A stretch of 64,000 nt of DNA, from the NCBI RefSeq assembly GCF_021044425.1, contig NZ_JAJNEC010000005.1, positions 2,666,001 to 2,730,000 on the forward strand, given 5' to 3'. This document shows positions 28,281-37,473 of the stretch, one piece after another. The notes under the pieces are model-generated. The model ran no database searches, was not told the DNA's origin, and worked only from the letters and a program-made list of their open reading frames with translations. How positions within the stretch are numbered: the first letter of the stretch is position 1; each line of letters starts with the position of its first letter. The stretch is from Niabella pedocola. GTDB lineage: Bacteria; Bacteroidota; Bacteroidia; Chitinophagales; Chitinophagaceae. Both the position numbers and the translations under genes were made by a program.

Positions 28281-29810
28281 ATGAAAAAGAACATATTCCC
28301 GGTATTGGCTTTCACGTTAGCAACAGGGCTGTTGTCCTGCAGTAAGAGCAACCTGACCCAATTGGCGCCGGACCAATTGACCACCGACAATTATTGGATA
28401 TCAAAAGATAAAGCGCTGTCAGGGCTGGCTGCCGCCTATTCACAGCTGGAAAGTTTTACCGGCTGGGATAATTATGTGGAAGCAAGATCCGTACGCGAGT
28501 TTTACCGCGAGGATTATATCGCACCCGGTGAAGATGCCTATAACTACTCCTGGTGGATGGACCATTACAATTTTTCGTTCACATCGGGCAACTATGCCAT
28601 CGATCTTTTATGGCGGGATAATTACAGGGGTTTAAACCTTACCAACCAGGTACTGGAAGGCATTGAAAGGATCCCGGCCGGCAGCATTGACGATGCCGGT
28701 AAAAAACAGATCATTGCCGAGGCAAAATTTTTGCGAGCCTATTATCATTTTAAATTACTGACCAATTTTGATAAAATTATCCTGCGGGATAAAGTGCCGG
28801 TATCCGAGGCCGACCTGGCCAAAGGGCTTTCCGAAAGAAAGGATGCGTATGATATGATCCTGGCCGACCTCAGCGCCGCAGTACCGGACCTGCCGTTGAA
28901 AAGCGAAAGGCCTGCTGCAGAGCAGGGCCGGATCACAAAAGGTGCGGCGCAGGCGTATATCGGTAAAGTAAACCTGTACCGGGCATCGGAAGACGCGGCC
29001 AATGCCGCTACGTATTATACCAATGCGGCCAACAGTCTGAAAACAGTGATCAATTCCAACGAGTACCAGATCGATCCGGATTTTCTTTCCATGTTCAACG
29101 GAACCACAAAAAACGGAGTGGAGTCCATTTTCGAATTGCAGCAAACCGCCGATGCTTCCAATGGCGCCTATTACCGGTCCTTCCTCTCGGATTGGGTGGC
29201 GGCTTCAGATCTGGGCGGCTATGGAGAGATCTATGGCACCCAGCGCCTGCTTACGGAAATGAAAAAAGAAGGTAAGGTAGCCACCGGTGGTCTGTACGAT
29301 CCCCGGAGTTATGGTACGGTTTATTTTGAAGACAGCTATTTTAATGATGCCACCAATCCAAGGGTGTATGGCGACACCTATAACAATGTATTTGGCAACG
29401 GCAAAAACATTATCGCCTTCCGGAAGTGGATCCCTCCAACGCCGGATCGCATTGGCCGTTCCAATGCCATCAATGTACCGCTGATGCGTTACGCGGATGT
29501 GATGCTGCTTTATGCAGAGGCCCTGAACGAAAGCGGCAAACCGGCGGAGGCGGTACCCGTAATCAATAGTTTAAGAAAGCAGCGCAGCAATATGCCGGCG
29601 TTAAATATCAGCAGTAAACAGGAGGTATTCAATGCGATCGTACACGAGCGGGTGATGGAGTTTACGCTGGAGAGCAGCCGGTTTTACGATTTGAGAAGAT
29701 GGGGGCTGTTAGCGAAAAATATGCAGGAAGCCGGCCGCACCTTCAGTGCAGATAAAGCGTATTACCCGCTTCCGTTAAAAGAAACATTGAATAATCCGCA
29801 AACAAAATAA
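28281..29810 (+). CDS. SusD/RagB-family lipoprotein (matrix locus)
   Basis: A 509-residue surface lipoprotein (lipobox GLLSCSKS near residue 20) with the SusD helical core (AKFLRAYYHFKLLTNFDKI; PLMRYADVMLLYAEALNESG; RVMEFTLESSRFYDLRRWG) and C-terminal YYPLPLKETLNNP. It is the substrate-capturing partner of the preceding SusC. It precedes the beta-galactosidase by 100 bases containing a 16-bp inverted repeat. Confidence 0.93.
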   Translation: MKKNIFPVLAFTLATGLLSCSKSNLTQLAPDQLTTDNYWISKDKALSGLAAAYSQLESFTGWDNYVEARSVREFYREDYIAPGEDAYNYSWWMDHYNFSFTSGNYAIDLLWRDNYRGLNLTNQVLEGIERIPAGSIDDAGKKQIIAEAKFLRAYYHFKLLTNFDKIILRDKVPVSEADLAKGLSERKDAYDMILADLSAAVPDLPLKSERPAAEQGRITKGAAQAYIGKVNLYRASEDAANAATYYTNAANSLKTVINSNEYQIDPDFLSMFNGTTKNGVESIFELQQTADASNGAYYRSFLSDWVAASDLGGYGEIYGTQRLLTEMKKEGKVATGGLYDPRSYGTVYFEDSYFNDATNPRVYGDTYNNVFGNGKNIIAFRKWIPPTPDRIGRSNAINVPLMRYADVMLLYAEALNESGKPAEAVPVINSLRKQRSNMPALNISSKQEVFNAIVHERVMEFTLESSRFYDLRRWGLLAKNMQEAGRTFSADKAYYPLPLKETLNNPQTK

Positions 29811-29838
29811 AGACGCGCCTTAATCATCTTAGATTTTA

Positions 29839-29896
29839 AATGCCACGAATACACAATAGAAGACCCTTTTCGCAGCATTGGTGTATTCGTGGCATT
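29839..29896. repeat. Perfect 16-bp inverted repeat between SusD and GH2
   Basis: AATGCCACGAATACAC (29839-29854) and GTGTATTCGTGGCATT (29881-29896) are exact reverse complements with a 26-base loop. The repeat ends 14 bases before the GH2 start codon. It lacks a T-run, so a terminator is less likely than an mRNA stem that tunes or attenuates the downstream genes, or a dispersed intergenic repeat; I recall similar CCACGAAT...ATTCGTGG sequences in Bacteroidota genomes. Confidence 0.65.
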
Positions 29897-29910
29897 GGCT
29901 TTTGTACCTT

Positions 29911-32900
29911 ATGACAGTAAAAAAATTGATGCTCCTCCTAAGCCTTGTAGGGTTTACAGGGGTGAACTCGGCGGCGCAAACAGCCGTTAATGACTGGGAA
30001 AATCCGCTGCTGCAATCGCAACATACGGTATCGCCACATGCCTGGTTTGTGCCGTATGCAACGGAAGCCGCGGCTTTAAAGGGAGAAGGATCTCCGTTCG
30101 TGCAATCTTTAAACGGGCTTTGGTGGTTCCATATTGTAAAAACACCGGCGGAACGGCCGTTGGAATTTTATAAGAACAATTATAATGTAGACAGCTGGGA
30201 ACAGATAAAGGTACCTGCCAACTGGCAAACAGAAGGAAAGGACCGGTATATTTTTACGGATGTTGAATATCCGATTCCGGTAAACCCGCCTTTTGTGCCG
30301 AAGGATTTTAACCCGGTAGGCTCCTATAAAAGAACCTTTGAGTTGCCGCAAAGCTGGAAAGAGAAAAATATTTTCATCCGGTTAGGTGCAGTGAATTCTT
30401 TTTTTTATTTATGGATCAACGGGAAGTATGCCGGCTTTAGCAAGGACAGTAAAACCCCTGCCGAATTTGATATTACGTCCTATATCGTTCCGGGTAAGAA
30501 CACCGTAGCGCTGCAGGTATTCCGCTTCAGCGACGGTACCTACCTGGAGGGCCAGGATATGTGGAAACTGAGTGGTATCGAAAGGGGAATCGACCTGGTG
30601 GCCCGGCCCCGGGTTGCCGTTGAAGATTTTTTTGTAAAGGCCGGCCTGGACAGTAATTATACAAATGGGTTGCTGGATCTTCACATTGCCCTGAGCCGGG
30701 CTCCGGAGATGCCGGCGCGTCAGTCCCTGCGGATAAGACTGGTGGATGATGCTTCGGGAACGATCGTGTACAGTCGTCAGATTCCGCTTCAGAAAAAAGA
30801 CCTTCAGTTTTCGGGCGTGATCCCTTCTGTAAAAAAATGGAGCGCGGAAGCGCCCAACCTCTATTCCCTCTACATTACACAGCTGGATGCTAAAGGGAAT
30901 GTCATCGAATCGATCGTGCATAAAACAGGGTTCCGGACGGCGGAAATAAAACATGGTCTGTTACTTATCAACGGTAGGGCCATCAAAATAAAGGGCGTTA
31001 ACCGGCATGAGCACAATATGTATACCGCCAAAGTGATTACCCCGGAACAGATGGTGGAAGAGATCCGGATCCTGAAGCAATATAATATCAATGCTGTGCG
31101 TACCAGTCATTATCCCAACAGTGAAACCTGGTACAAGTTATGCGATCGCTATGGCATTTACCTGGTAGACGAGGCCAATATTGAATGTGACGGTATGAGC
31201 ATGTCGCCCTTAAAAACATTATCCGATAAGCCGGCATGGAAAGAAGCCTACCTGCACCGGACCCGGCGCATGTTTGAGCGGGATAAAAATTTTTGTAGCA
31301 TTATTACCTGGTCCCTGGGTAATGAAAGTGAATTTGGAGAAAATTTTATTGCGACCTATCAGTATGTAAAATCAAAAGACGATACCCGGCCGGTGCAATA
31401 TGAGCCGGCGCAACGCACACCTTATTCCGATATTGTAGCACCGATGTACCGTTCGCTGAACCTGATGCTGGAGTATGTAAAGGAATGGCGCAGTAAACCG
31501 TATATCCAATGTGAATATGGACATATGATGGGCAATAGCGGCGGTAATCTTAAAGACGACTGGGATTTGATTTATAAATATGATCAGCTGCAGGGTGGTT
31601 TTATATGGGACTTTGCCGATCAGACCTTTAAAATAAAGGACAGCAGCGGGCAGGCAATTTGGGGATATGGACGGGATATGGGCAATGTAGGCGCCACCAG
31701 CGATACCAGCTTCTGTGCCGATGGCCTGTTTGCTGCCGACCATACACCGCATCCGCAGGCATTTGAACTAAAGAAAGTATACCAGTACATTCATTTTCAG
31801 CCGGTGGATTTTAGTGCGGGGCTGGTAAAAATTACCAACCGCTACGATTTTACCAACCTGGACCAGTTTGATTTTTTCTGGACGATAAAAGCCGATGGAG
31901 CGGTGGTGGCCAGTGGCAAACTGCCTTCTATCAATTTGCTGCCCGGCAACTCGGGCAATTATCCGCTAAACATTCCTGCCGTTGCCATACAGCCGCAAAC
32001 GGAATATTTCCTGGACATCGAAGCCCGGTTAAAAACGGCCGCTCCTTTATTGCCGGCGGGATACAGCGTGGCTGCGGAGCAGTTTCAATTGCCCTGGTAT
32101 AAAGAAGCCCCGGTTGTGAAAGATATTGATTCCGGTACACTTGTAAAGGAAGAAACCGGTGTATCAGTTTCGTTCCATAACGGGCATTACCGGATGGTGT
32201 TTCACAAAAAGGATGGCTGGTTACACGGTTACCGTTTAAACGGAGCAGAGCTGATGCTGCAACCGCTACAGCCGCATTTCTGGCGTGCCGCCACCGATAA
32301 TGATATCGGAAACAGTCAGCAGGTGCGCTGCGCCGTATGGCAACAGTCCCTGCATAACGCAAGACTCGATTCTTTTATCGTAACCCAACAGGCTCACCGG
32401 CAGTGGTGTGTTACTACCCAGCACTACCTTCCGGAAGTGGATGCTATCTACCGTGTTATATATGCCATCCGCACCAATGGTGATGTACAGGTAACCACAA
32501 CAATGAGGGCCGGAGCCGGCTACCAGCCGGAGCTGCCGCGGTTTGGCATGCGCATGATCTTAAATAAAGCCTACGATAAAGTAACCTGGCTGGGGCGGGG
32601 TCCTTTTGATAATTATGCCGACCGGAAATACGCAGCCCGGGTAGATCTGTATACCCTTCCGGCCGATGCCTTGTTTCATCCCTATGCACGTGCCCAGGAA
32701 AGCGGCTACCGCACGGATATACGCTGGATCGGCCTCACCAATTCGTCCGGAGCAGGATTGATGGCCATCGGACAATCGCTCATCAGCAGCGGCGTGCTGC
32801 ATTTTGATATGCACCGGCTGGATTTCGACCGGCATGCAACGCAAAACAACCATGGCGGTTCAATGTATAACGAAGACCTGATCTGGTGGAATATCGACTA

Positions 32901-33045
32901 CGGACAGCTGGGGGTGGGCGGCGATAATGCCTGGGGCGCCAAGCCGCATGCCGGTTACCAGTTACCGTATAAAGATTATGCGTATACATTTACCTTGCGC
33001 CCCGTTATGGAAAATGATGTAATGGTAAACAAAGCGAAGCTATAA
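29911..33045 (+). CDS. GH2 beta-galactosidase, LacZ type, exported
   Basis: A 1044-residue GH2 enzyme with the complete LacZ layout: signal peptide (MLLLSLVGFTGVNSAAQ), sugar-binding jelly roll at about 30-220 (VPANWQ; GQDMWKLSGIER), Ig-like domain, catalytic barrel at about 320-620 with acid/base E472 (SLGNESEFG) and nucleophile E535 (IQCEYGHMMGNS), then the Bgal small-chain domain to the C-terminus (WLGRGPFDNYADRK). It removes terminal beta-linked galactose in the periplasm or at the surface. The start at 29911 puts the signal peptide first. The stop overlaps the next start by one base (TAATG). In this operon the proposed target is the beta-galactosyl group on hydroxylysine. Confidence 0.93.
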   Translation: MTVKKLMLLLSLVGFTGVNSAAQTAVNDWENPLLQSQHTVSPHAWFVPYATEAAALKGEGSPFVQSLNGLWWFHIVKTPAERPLEFYKNNYNVDSWEQIKVPANWQTEGKDRYIFTDVEYPIPVNPPFVPKDFNPVGSYKRTFELPQSWKEKNIFIRLGAVNSFFYLWINGKYAGFSKDSKTPAEFDITSYIVPGKNTVALQVFRFSDGTYLEGQDMWKLSGIERGIDLVARPRVAVEDFFVKAGLDSNYTNGLLDLHIALSRAPEMPARQSLRIRLVDDASGTIVYSRQIPLQKKDLQFSGVIPSVKKWSAEAPNLYSLYITQLDAKGNVIESIVHKTGFRTAEIKHGLLLINGRAIKIKGVNRHEHNMYTAKVITPEQMVEEIRILKQYNINAVRTSHYPNSETWYKLCDRYGIYLVDEANIECDGMSMSPLKTLSDKPAWKEAYLHRTRRMFERDKNFCSIITWSLGNESEFGENFIATYQYVKSKDDTRPVQYEPAQRTPYSDIVAPMYRSLNLMLEYVKEWRSKPYIQCEYGHMMGNSGGNLKDDWDLIYKYDQLQGGFIWDFADQTFKIKDSSGQAIWGYGRDMGNVGATSDTSFCADGLFAADHTPHPQAFELKKVYQYIHFQPVDFSAGLVKITNRYDFTNLDQFDFFWTIKADGAVVASGKLPSINLLPGNSGNYPLNIPAVAIQPQTEYFLDIEARLKTAAPLLPAGYSVAAEQFQLPWYKEAPVVKDIDSGTLVKEETGVSVSFHNGHYRMVFHKKDGWLHGYRLNGAELMLQPLQPHFWRAATDNDIGNSQQVRCAVWQQSLHNARLDSFIVTQQAHRQWCVTTQHYLPEVDAIYRVIYAIRTNGDVQVTTTMRAGAGYQPELPRFGMRMILNKAYDKVTWLGRGPFDNYADRKYAARVDLYTLPADALFHPYARAQESGYRTDIRWIGLTNSSGAGLMAIGQSLISSGVLHFDMHRLDFDRHATQNNHGGSMYNEDLIWWNIDYGQLGVGGDNAWGAKPHAGYQLPYKDYAYTFTLRPVMENDVMVNKAKL

Positions 33046-35087
33046 TGAAGAAATTGTACAATCTGAAAAGCGGTTTAAAAATAAACTTTCTGATATGCAT
33101 CCGGGCATTAAGCATAGTTAAAGCACCGCATCGCTTAAAACATGTTAATTACTTACTGGTAACGCTGCTGCTTATATCGCACTTCAAACCGGCGCTGGCA
33201 CAACCCCGCGGCAATTTTGCCAATGTGTTGAAGTTAACCGGTGTGCTGCACAACGGGCAGTTTATTACGCCATCGGTATTCGGCGATATGGGAGCCTGGC
33301 ATGCCTACGCGTTACCGGAAAAAGAAAGCTACGGCGGATTTACCGGTCCGCTCCTGATGGATATGAATGGCACCTGGCTGGCAAAAGACCTGGCGCAATT
33401 ACAGATCATGGCCAACGGGCAAACCCTCGATCTGGGCACGGCACAGGCTTCCCTCGTTTATTTGCCGGGTATGTTGCAGCAGCAACTGGTGATAAACGGA
33501 CTGGATATCGTACAGCAACTGATTTTTGCATCCAACCGGCAAGCCCTGATCCGTACAGTAATTACCAATACCGGGACAGCGGATCAAACGTTGGTGATTG
33601 GATTTAAAGGAACGCTGCTGCAAAAAAATGCCGTGATTACCGGGGATGCAGAAGCCATACAGATCCGCTTTGGCAAAAGCCGTAACCATTTTCATATCCG
33701 TTATGCGGGGCAAAAGCCGGCCATCAGCGTAACCGGTGCGGGCTATACCGCCGGTTATCAGCCGGTATCGTTAAAAAAACAGCAACGCATTACACTTACC
33801 CAGGAGCAGTCGTTTTATGCCGCCGGTGAGCCGGAGCGCAGCACTGCATTTGATTTTTCAAACGAATTAAAAAAGAACGAAGCCCGCTGGGATCAATACC
33901 TGGCCCGCTATTTTGCAAAGGCCCCGGCATTGAGCCGTGCCCAAAAACAATTGGCGGTTAAAAGTATCATAACCCTTATGACCAATTGGCGCAGTGCATT
34001 TAAGGATATTTTACACGACGGCGTTTTTCCATCGGTAAGTTATCAGGGCTTTTATGGTATCTGGAGCTGGGACAGCTGGAAACAAGCCGTAGGACTGGCT
34101 TCCTTTAATCCTGCTTTGGCACAGGAGAATATCCGCAGCATGTTCGATTACCAGGATGCGCAGGGTATGGTGGCCGATTGCATTTACGCAGATAAATCGG
34201 AAAATAACTGGCGCGACACCAAGGCCCCACTGGCCGCCTGGGCGGTATGGGAAGTATATGGCCGGTCGGCCGATAAAAAATTTATTCAAGAGCTGTACCC
34301 GAAACTGGTAGCGTACCATACATGGTGGTATCGAAACCGGGATCATGATCAGAACGGGTTGTGCGAATATGGATCTACCGATGGTACGCGCATTGCTGCC
34401 GCCTGGGAAAGCGGTATGGACAATGCCGTGCGCTTTGACAAAGCGGTGATGCAGCAGAACAATAAAGCGGCGTGGTCGCTGAACCAGGAGAGTGTAGATC
34501 TGAATGCCTACCTGTATGCCGAAAAATTATACCTTGCAAAACTGGCCATCGCTTTAGGCCGGGCGAAAGAAGCAATGGGCTGGACGAAGGAAGCTGCCCG
34601 GTTAAAAGAAAAGATCAACCAGGCATTTTATGATGCAGGCCGGGGCTATTATTACGATAAATTTGCAGGCAAAAGCGCATTAATCACCATTGAAGGGCCG
34701 GAGGGCTGGATCCCTTTGTGGGCGGGCATCGCCGGCAAGGAACAGGCGGCTGCCGTTGGCCGGATCATGGGTGATAAAGACAGGTTTAACACCTTTGTTC
34801 CGCTGCCCACGCTTGCTGCAGGCCATCCGGAGTTTAATCCCAGAAACGGGTACTGGCGCGGACCGGTATGGCTGGACCAGTTTTACTTTGGAGTAGAGGG
34901 ATTAAAGCGGTACGGACAAGAAGCCCTGGCAAACCAGCTTACAGGAAAGCTGTTAAAGAACGCGCAGGGATTGTTAGCGGATCAGCCCATCCATGAAAAT
35001 TATCATCCCATAACCGGGCAGCCGCTGAATGCTGCCAATTTCAGCTGGTCGGCCGCCCACCTTTTAATGTTATTACAATCAAAATAG
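33045..35087 (+). CDS. GH63-family alpha-glucosidase (YgjK-like), exported
   Basis: A 680-residue (alpha/alpha)6-barrel glycosidase resembling E. coli YgjK (783 residues). N-terminal hydrophobic segment YLLVTLLLISHFKPALAQ serves as a signal after an unusually long basic lead; a beta-sandwich follows, then the barrel with YGIWSWDSWKQAVGL, the general-acid motif WESGMDN (D459) and the base in ENYHPITGQPLNAANFSWSA (E651). GH63 enzymes release alpha-linked glucose. As I recall, a YgjK glycosynthase made Glc-alpha-1,2-Gal, the disaccharide found on collagen hydroxylysine. It is fused translationally to GH2 (one-base overlap) and followed after two bases by the kinase-phospholyase gene. Confidence 0.87.
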   Translation: MKKLYNLKSGLKINFLICIRALSIVKAPHRLKHVNYLLVTLLLISHFKPALAQPRGNFANVLKLTGVLHNGQFITPSVFGDMGAWHAYALPEKESYGGFTGPLLMDMNGTWLAKDLAQLQIMANGQTLDLGTAQASLVYLPGMLQQQLVINGLDIVQQLIFASNRQALIRTVITNTGTADQTLVIGFKGTLLQKNAVITGDAEAIQIRFGKSRNHFHIRYAGQKPAISVTGAGYTAGYQPVSLKKQQRITLTQEQSFYAAGEPERSTAFDFSNELKKNEARWDQYLARYFAKAPALSRAQKQLAVKSIITLMTNWRSAFKDILHDGVFPSVSYQGFYGIWSWDSWKQAVGLASFNPALAQENIRSMFDYQDAQGMVADCIYADKSENNWRDTKAPLAAWAVWEVYGRSADKKFIQELYPKLVAYHTWWYRNRDHDQNGLCEYGSTDGTRIAAAWESGMDNAVRFDKAVMQQNNKAAWSLNQESVDLNAYLYAEKLYLAKLAIALGRAKEAMGWTKEAARLKEKINQAFYDAGRGYYYDKFAGKSALITIEGPEGWIPLWAGIAGKEQAAAVGRIMGDKDRFNTFVPLPTLAAGHPEFNPRNGYWRGPVWLDQFYFGVEGLKRYGQEALANQLTGKLLKNAQGLLADQPIHENYHPITGQPLNAANFSWSAAHLLMLLQSK

Positions 35088-35089
35088 TT

Positions 35090-37399
35090 ATGTCACTTCA
35101 TCCGGAAACCGTACAACAAATAGCAAAAAACCATTACCAGCTGGACGCCGTAGCCACCGTTTTAAACGGCTATGAGGAGCAAAATTTTTTATTGCAAACA
35201 GCCGGTGGCGGGCAGTATATTTTCAAAGCAGCCCCGGGCAATGTCAATCCGGCATTTATCCAGGCACAGGTAACGGTTTTGCAACAACTGGCCCAAACGC
35301 CCGTAAGGGACTACTTTCAGCATTGCCTGCTCAACGGGGAAGGCGCCGCCGTTACCTTTTATGCCCAGGGTGACGCAGGGTATTATGTGCGCATATTGAG
35401 TTTCCTGGAGGGGCATTTCTGGGTGGAGGAAAAGGAAAAATCGCCGGCACTTTATGAAAGCCTGGGACGCTTCCTGGGCGCAATGGATCGGGCGCTTGAA
35501 GGGCAATATTATACGGCGGCTGAGCGTACCTACGAATGGGATATCAGCCGGGCGGCCGACGCTGAAAAAAACCTGCATCATATTCATGATCCCGAAAAAA
35601 GAAGGATAGCCGCTTATTTCCTGCTGCAGTTTCAGACGGAAGTAGCACCGCAGCTTTCATCGTTAAGAAAAGCCTGCATCCATAACGATGCCAATGATTA
35701 TAACGTTCTGATACAGGATGGGCGGGTAAGCGGGCTGATCGACTTTGGGGATATGGTTTGGTCGGCTCTGATCAATAACCTGGCGGTGGCCTGCACCTAC
35801 GCTATGTTGCATACGGATGATCCTGTTGCCGTAGCGGCACCTATTGTAAAGGCCTATCATCGGCAGTGCCCCTTAACGCCGGCAGAAACAGATCTGATCT
35901 ATTACCTGGTGGCGGCAAGGCTTTGCATCAGTGTAACACAATCGGCAGAGAAGGCATCGCACCACAGTGATAATACGCATCATTTTTTAACCGAGCAGCC
36001 CGCATGGACATTGTTATTTCAACTGCTGCAAACCAACCCCATAAAGGCTGCTGATGCGTTCCGGAACGCCTGTGGGTTTAACCCGCTGATTGATGCAAAC
36101 GATGATTATGCCGCTTTATTATCCGGGCGGAAAGCCCATATAGGCCGCAACCTCAGCATCAGCTATAAAAAACCATTGAAAATTATAAAAGGTGCCTTGC
36201 AGTACCTGTATGATGACAAGGGGCATACCTTTATCGACTGCGTAAACAATGTAAGTCATGTTGGACATTGTCACCCGGTAGTGGTAAAAGCCATGCAGCG
36301 GCAGATCGCCACGCTCAATACCAATACCCGTTATCTCAATGATGCGATGATGGACTATGCAAAGGCACTTACGGCAAAACTGCCTTCCCGGCTTTCGGTT
36401 TGTTATTTTACCAATTCGGGCAGTGAGGCCAATGACCTGGCGATACGAATGGCCCGGCACTTTACCGGCAATAAGGATGTGATCGTGCTGGATCATGCCT
36501 ATCATGGTACGTCGACCCTGGCTATTGAAATGAGTCCCTACAAATTTGACGGCAAGGGTGGCGGCGGACAGCAACCCTATATTCATAAAGCCGTATCACC
36601 GGATCTGTACCGCGGTGCCTGGCAATACGGGGATGCCGATGCCGGTGAAAAATATGCAGCAGCGATTCTGAAGCTGCTGCATGAACTGAAACAGGAACAT
36701 AAAGGCCCTGCAGCGTTTATTTGTGAAACCTTACTGGGTGTAGGTGGACAGATTCCCCTGCCGGAGGGGTACCTGGAGAACGTATATGCGCATATCCGTG
36801 CCTTTGGAGGGCTGTGTATTGCAGATGAAGTACAGGTAGGCTTCGGGCGGGTAGGGGATGCGTTCTGGGGCTTTGAATTACAGGGGGTGGAACCCGATAT
36901 GGTGGTATTGGGCAAACCGATTGGTAACGGACATCCGTTGGCCGCCGTAGTGGTAACGGAGGCCATTGCAGATGCATTTAATAACGGCATGGAGTATTTT
37001 AATACCTATGGGGGCAACCCGGTGTCGATGGTTACGGGCCAGGCGGTATTGAAAGTGATTGAGGAAGAGGCGATGCAGCAGCATGCGCAGCAGGTGGGTG
37101 CCGTGCTGTTAGAAGAACTGAAGGCCCTGATGGATAAATATGAGATCATTGGGGATGTGCGGGGGCATGGACTGTTTGTGGGGGCCGAGTTTGTAAAAAG
37201 CCGCTCTACCAGGGAGCCCGCGGTAACAGAGATCAACCACGTGGTGGAGCAAATGAAAGAGCGCGGGTTTTTGCTCAGCACCGACGGGCCTTTATACAAT
37301 GTGCTAAAAATAAAACCGCCGTTGGTATTCAGCGAGCAGAACGCAAGAGACATGGTAGCAGCGCTGGATGCAGTGTTGCGGGCGGAAGCGTTTGGATAG
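35090..37399 (+). CDS. Hydroxylysine kinase/phospholyase-type fusion enzyme
   Basis: A 769-residue cytoplasmic fusion. Residues about 1-330 are an aminoglycoside-phosphotransferase (APH) kinase with catalytic loop H198-N-D200...N205 and the metal site D218-F-G-D221. Residues about 340-769 are a class III PLP enzyme with TNSGSEANDLAIRMARH, IADEVQVGFGRVGDAFWGFE and PLP lysine K609 in VLGKPIGNGHP, ending with STDGPLYNVLKIKPPLVF, the pattern of the AGXT2L1/AGXT2L2 phospholyases rather than ordinary aminotransferases. Human hydroxylysine kinase is an APH protein and AGXT2L2 is the 5-phosphohydroxylysine phospholyase, giving 2-aminoadipate 6-semialdehyde, ammonia and phosphate. APH-phospholyase fusions are known in bacteria; ethanolamine or other amino alcohols are alternatives. 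The neighbours (ALDH7, DUF1338) favour hydroxylysine. Confidence 0.85.
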   Translation: MSLHPETVQQIAKNHYQLDAVATVLNGYEEQNFLLQTAGGGQYIFKAAPGNVNPAFIQAQVTVLQQLAQTPVRDYFQHCLLNGEGAAVTFYAQGDAGYYVRILSFLEGHFWVEEKEKSPALYESLGRFLGAMDRALEGQYYTAAERTYEWDISRAADAEKNLHHIHDPEKRRIAAYFLLQFQTEVAPQLSSLRKACIHNDANDYNVLIQDGRVSGLIDFGDMVWSALINNLAVACTYAMLHTDDPVAVAAPIVKAYHRQCPLTPAETDLIYYLVAARLCISVTQSAEKASHHSDNTHHFLTEQPAWTLLFQLLQTNPIKAADAFRNACGFNPLIDANDDYAALLSGRKAHIGRNLSISYKKPLKIIKGALQYLYDDKGHTFIDCVNNVSHVGHCHPVVVKAMQRQIATLNTNTRYLNDAMMDYAKALTAKLPSRLSVCYFTNSGSEANDLAIRMARHFTGNKDVIVLDHAYHGTSTLAIEMSPYKFDGKGGGGQQPYIHKAVSPDLYRGAWQYGDADAGEKYAAAILKLLHELKQEHKGPAAFICETLLGVGGQIPLPEGYLENVYAHIRAFGGLCIADEVQVGFGRVGDAFWGFELQGVEPDMVVLGKPIGNGHPLAAVVVTEAIADAFNNGMEYFNTYGGNPVSMVTGQAVLKVIEEEAMQQHAQQVGAVLLEELKALMDKYEIIGDVRGHGLFVGAEFVKSRSTREPAVTEINHVVEQMKERGFLLSTDGPLYNVLKIKPPLVFSEQNARDMVAALDAVLRAEAFG

Positions 37400-37473
37400 T
37401 TCCCGCTCATCATCGCAGACCTGCGAGATCATACCTGAAATATTACACAACTATTTTTAAAACCAGTTCATAA

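Noticed and set aside
35090..37399. Reading the fusion as an aminoglycoside resistance kinase joined to an ordinary aminotransferase
   Set aside because: The PLP domain carries the AGXT2L-type ending (STDGPLYNVLKIKPP), and the neighbours are amino-acid catabolic, so a small-molecule kinase plus phospholyase fits better than drug resistance.
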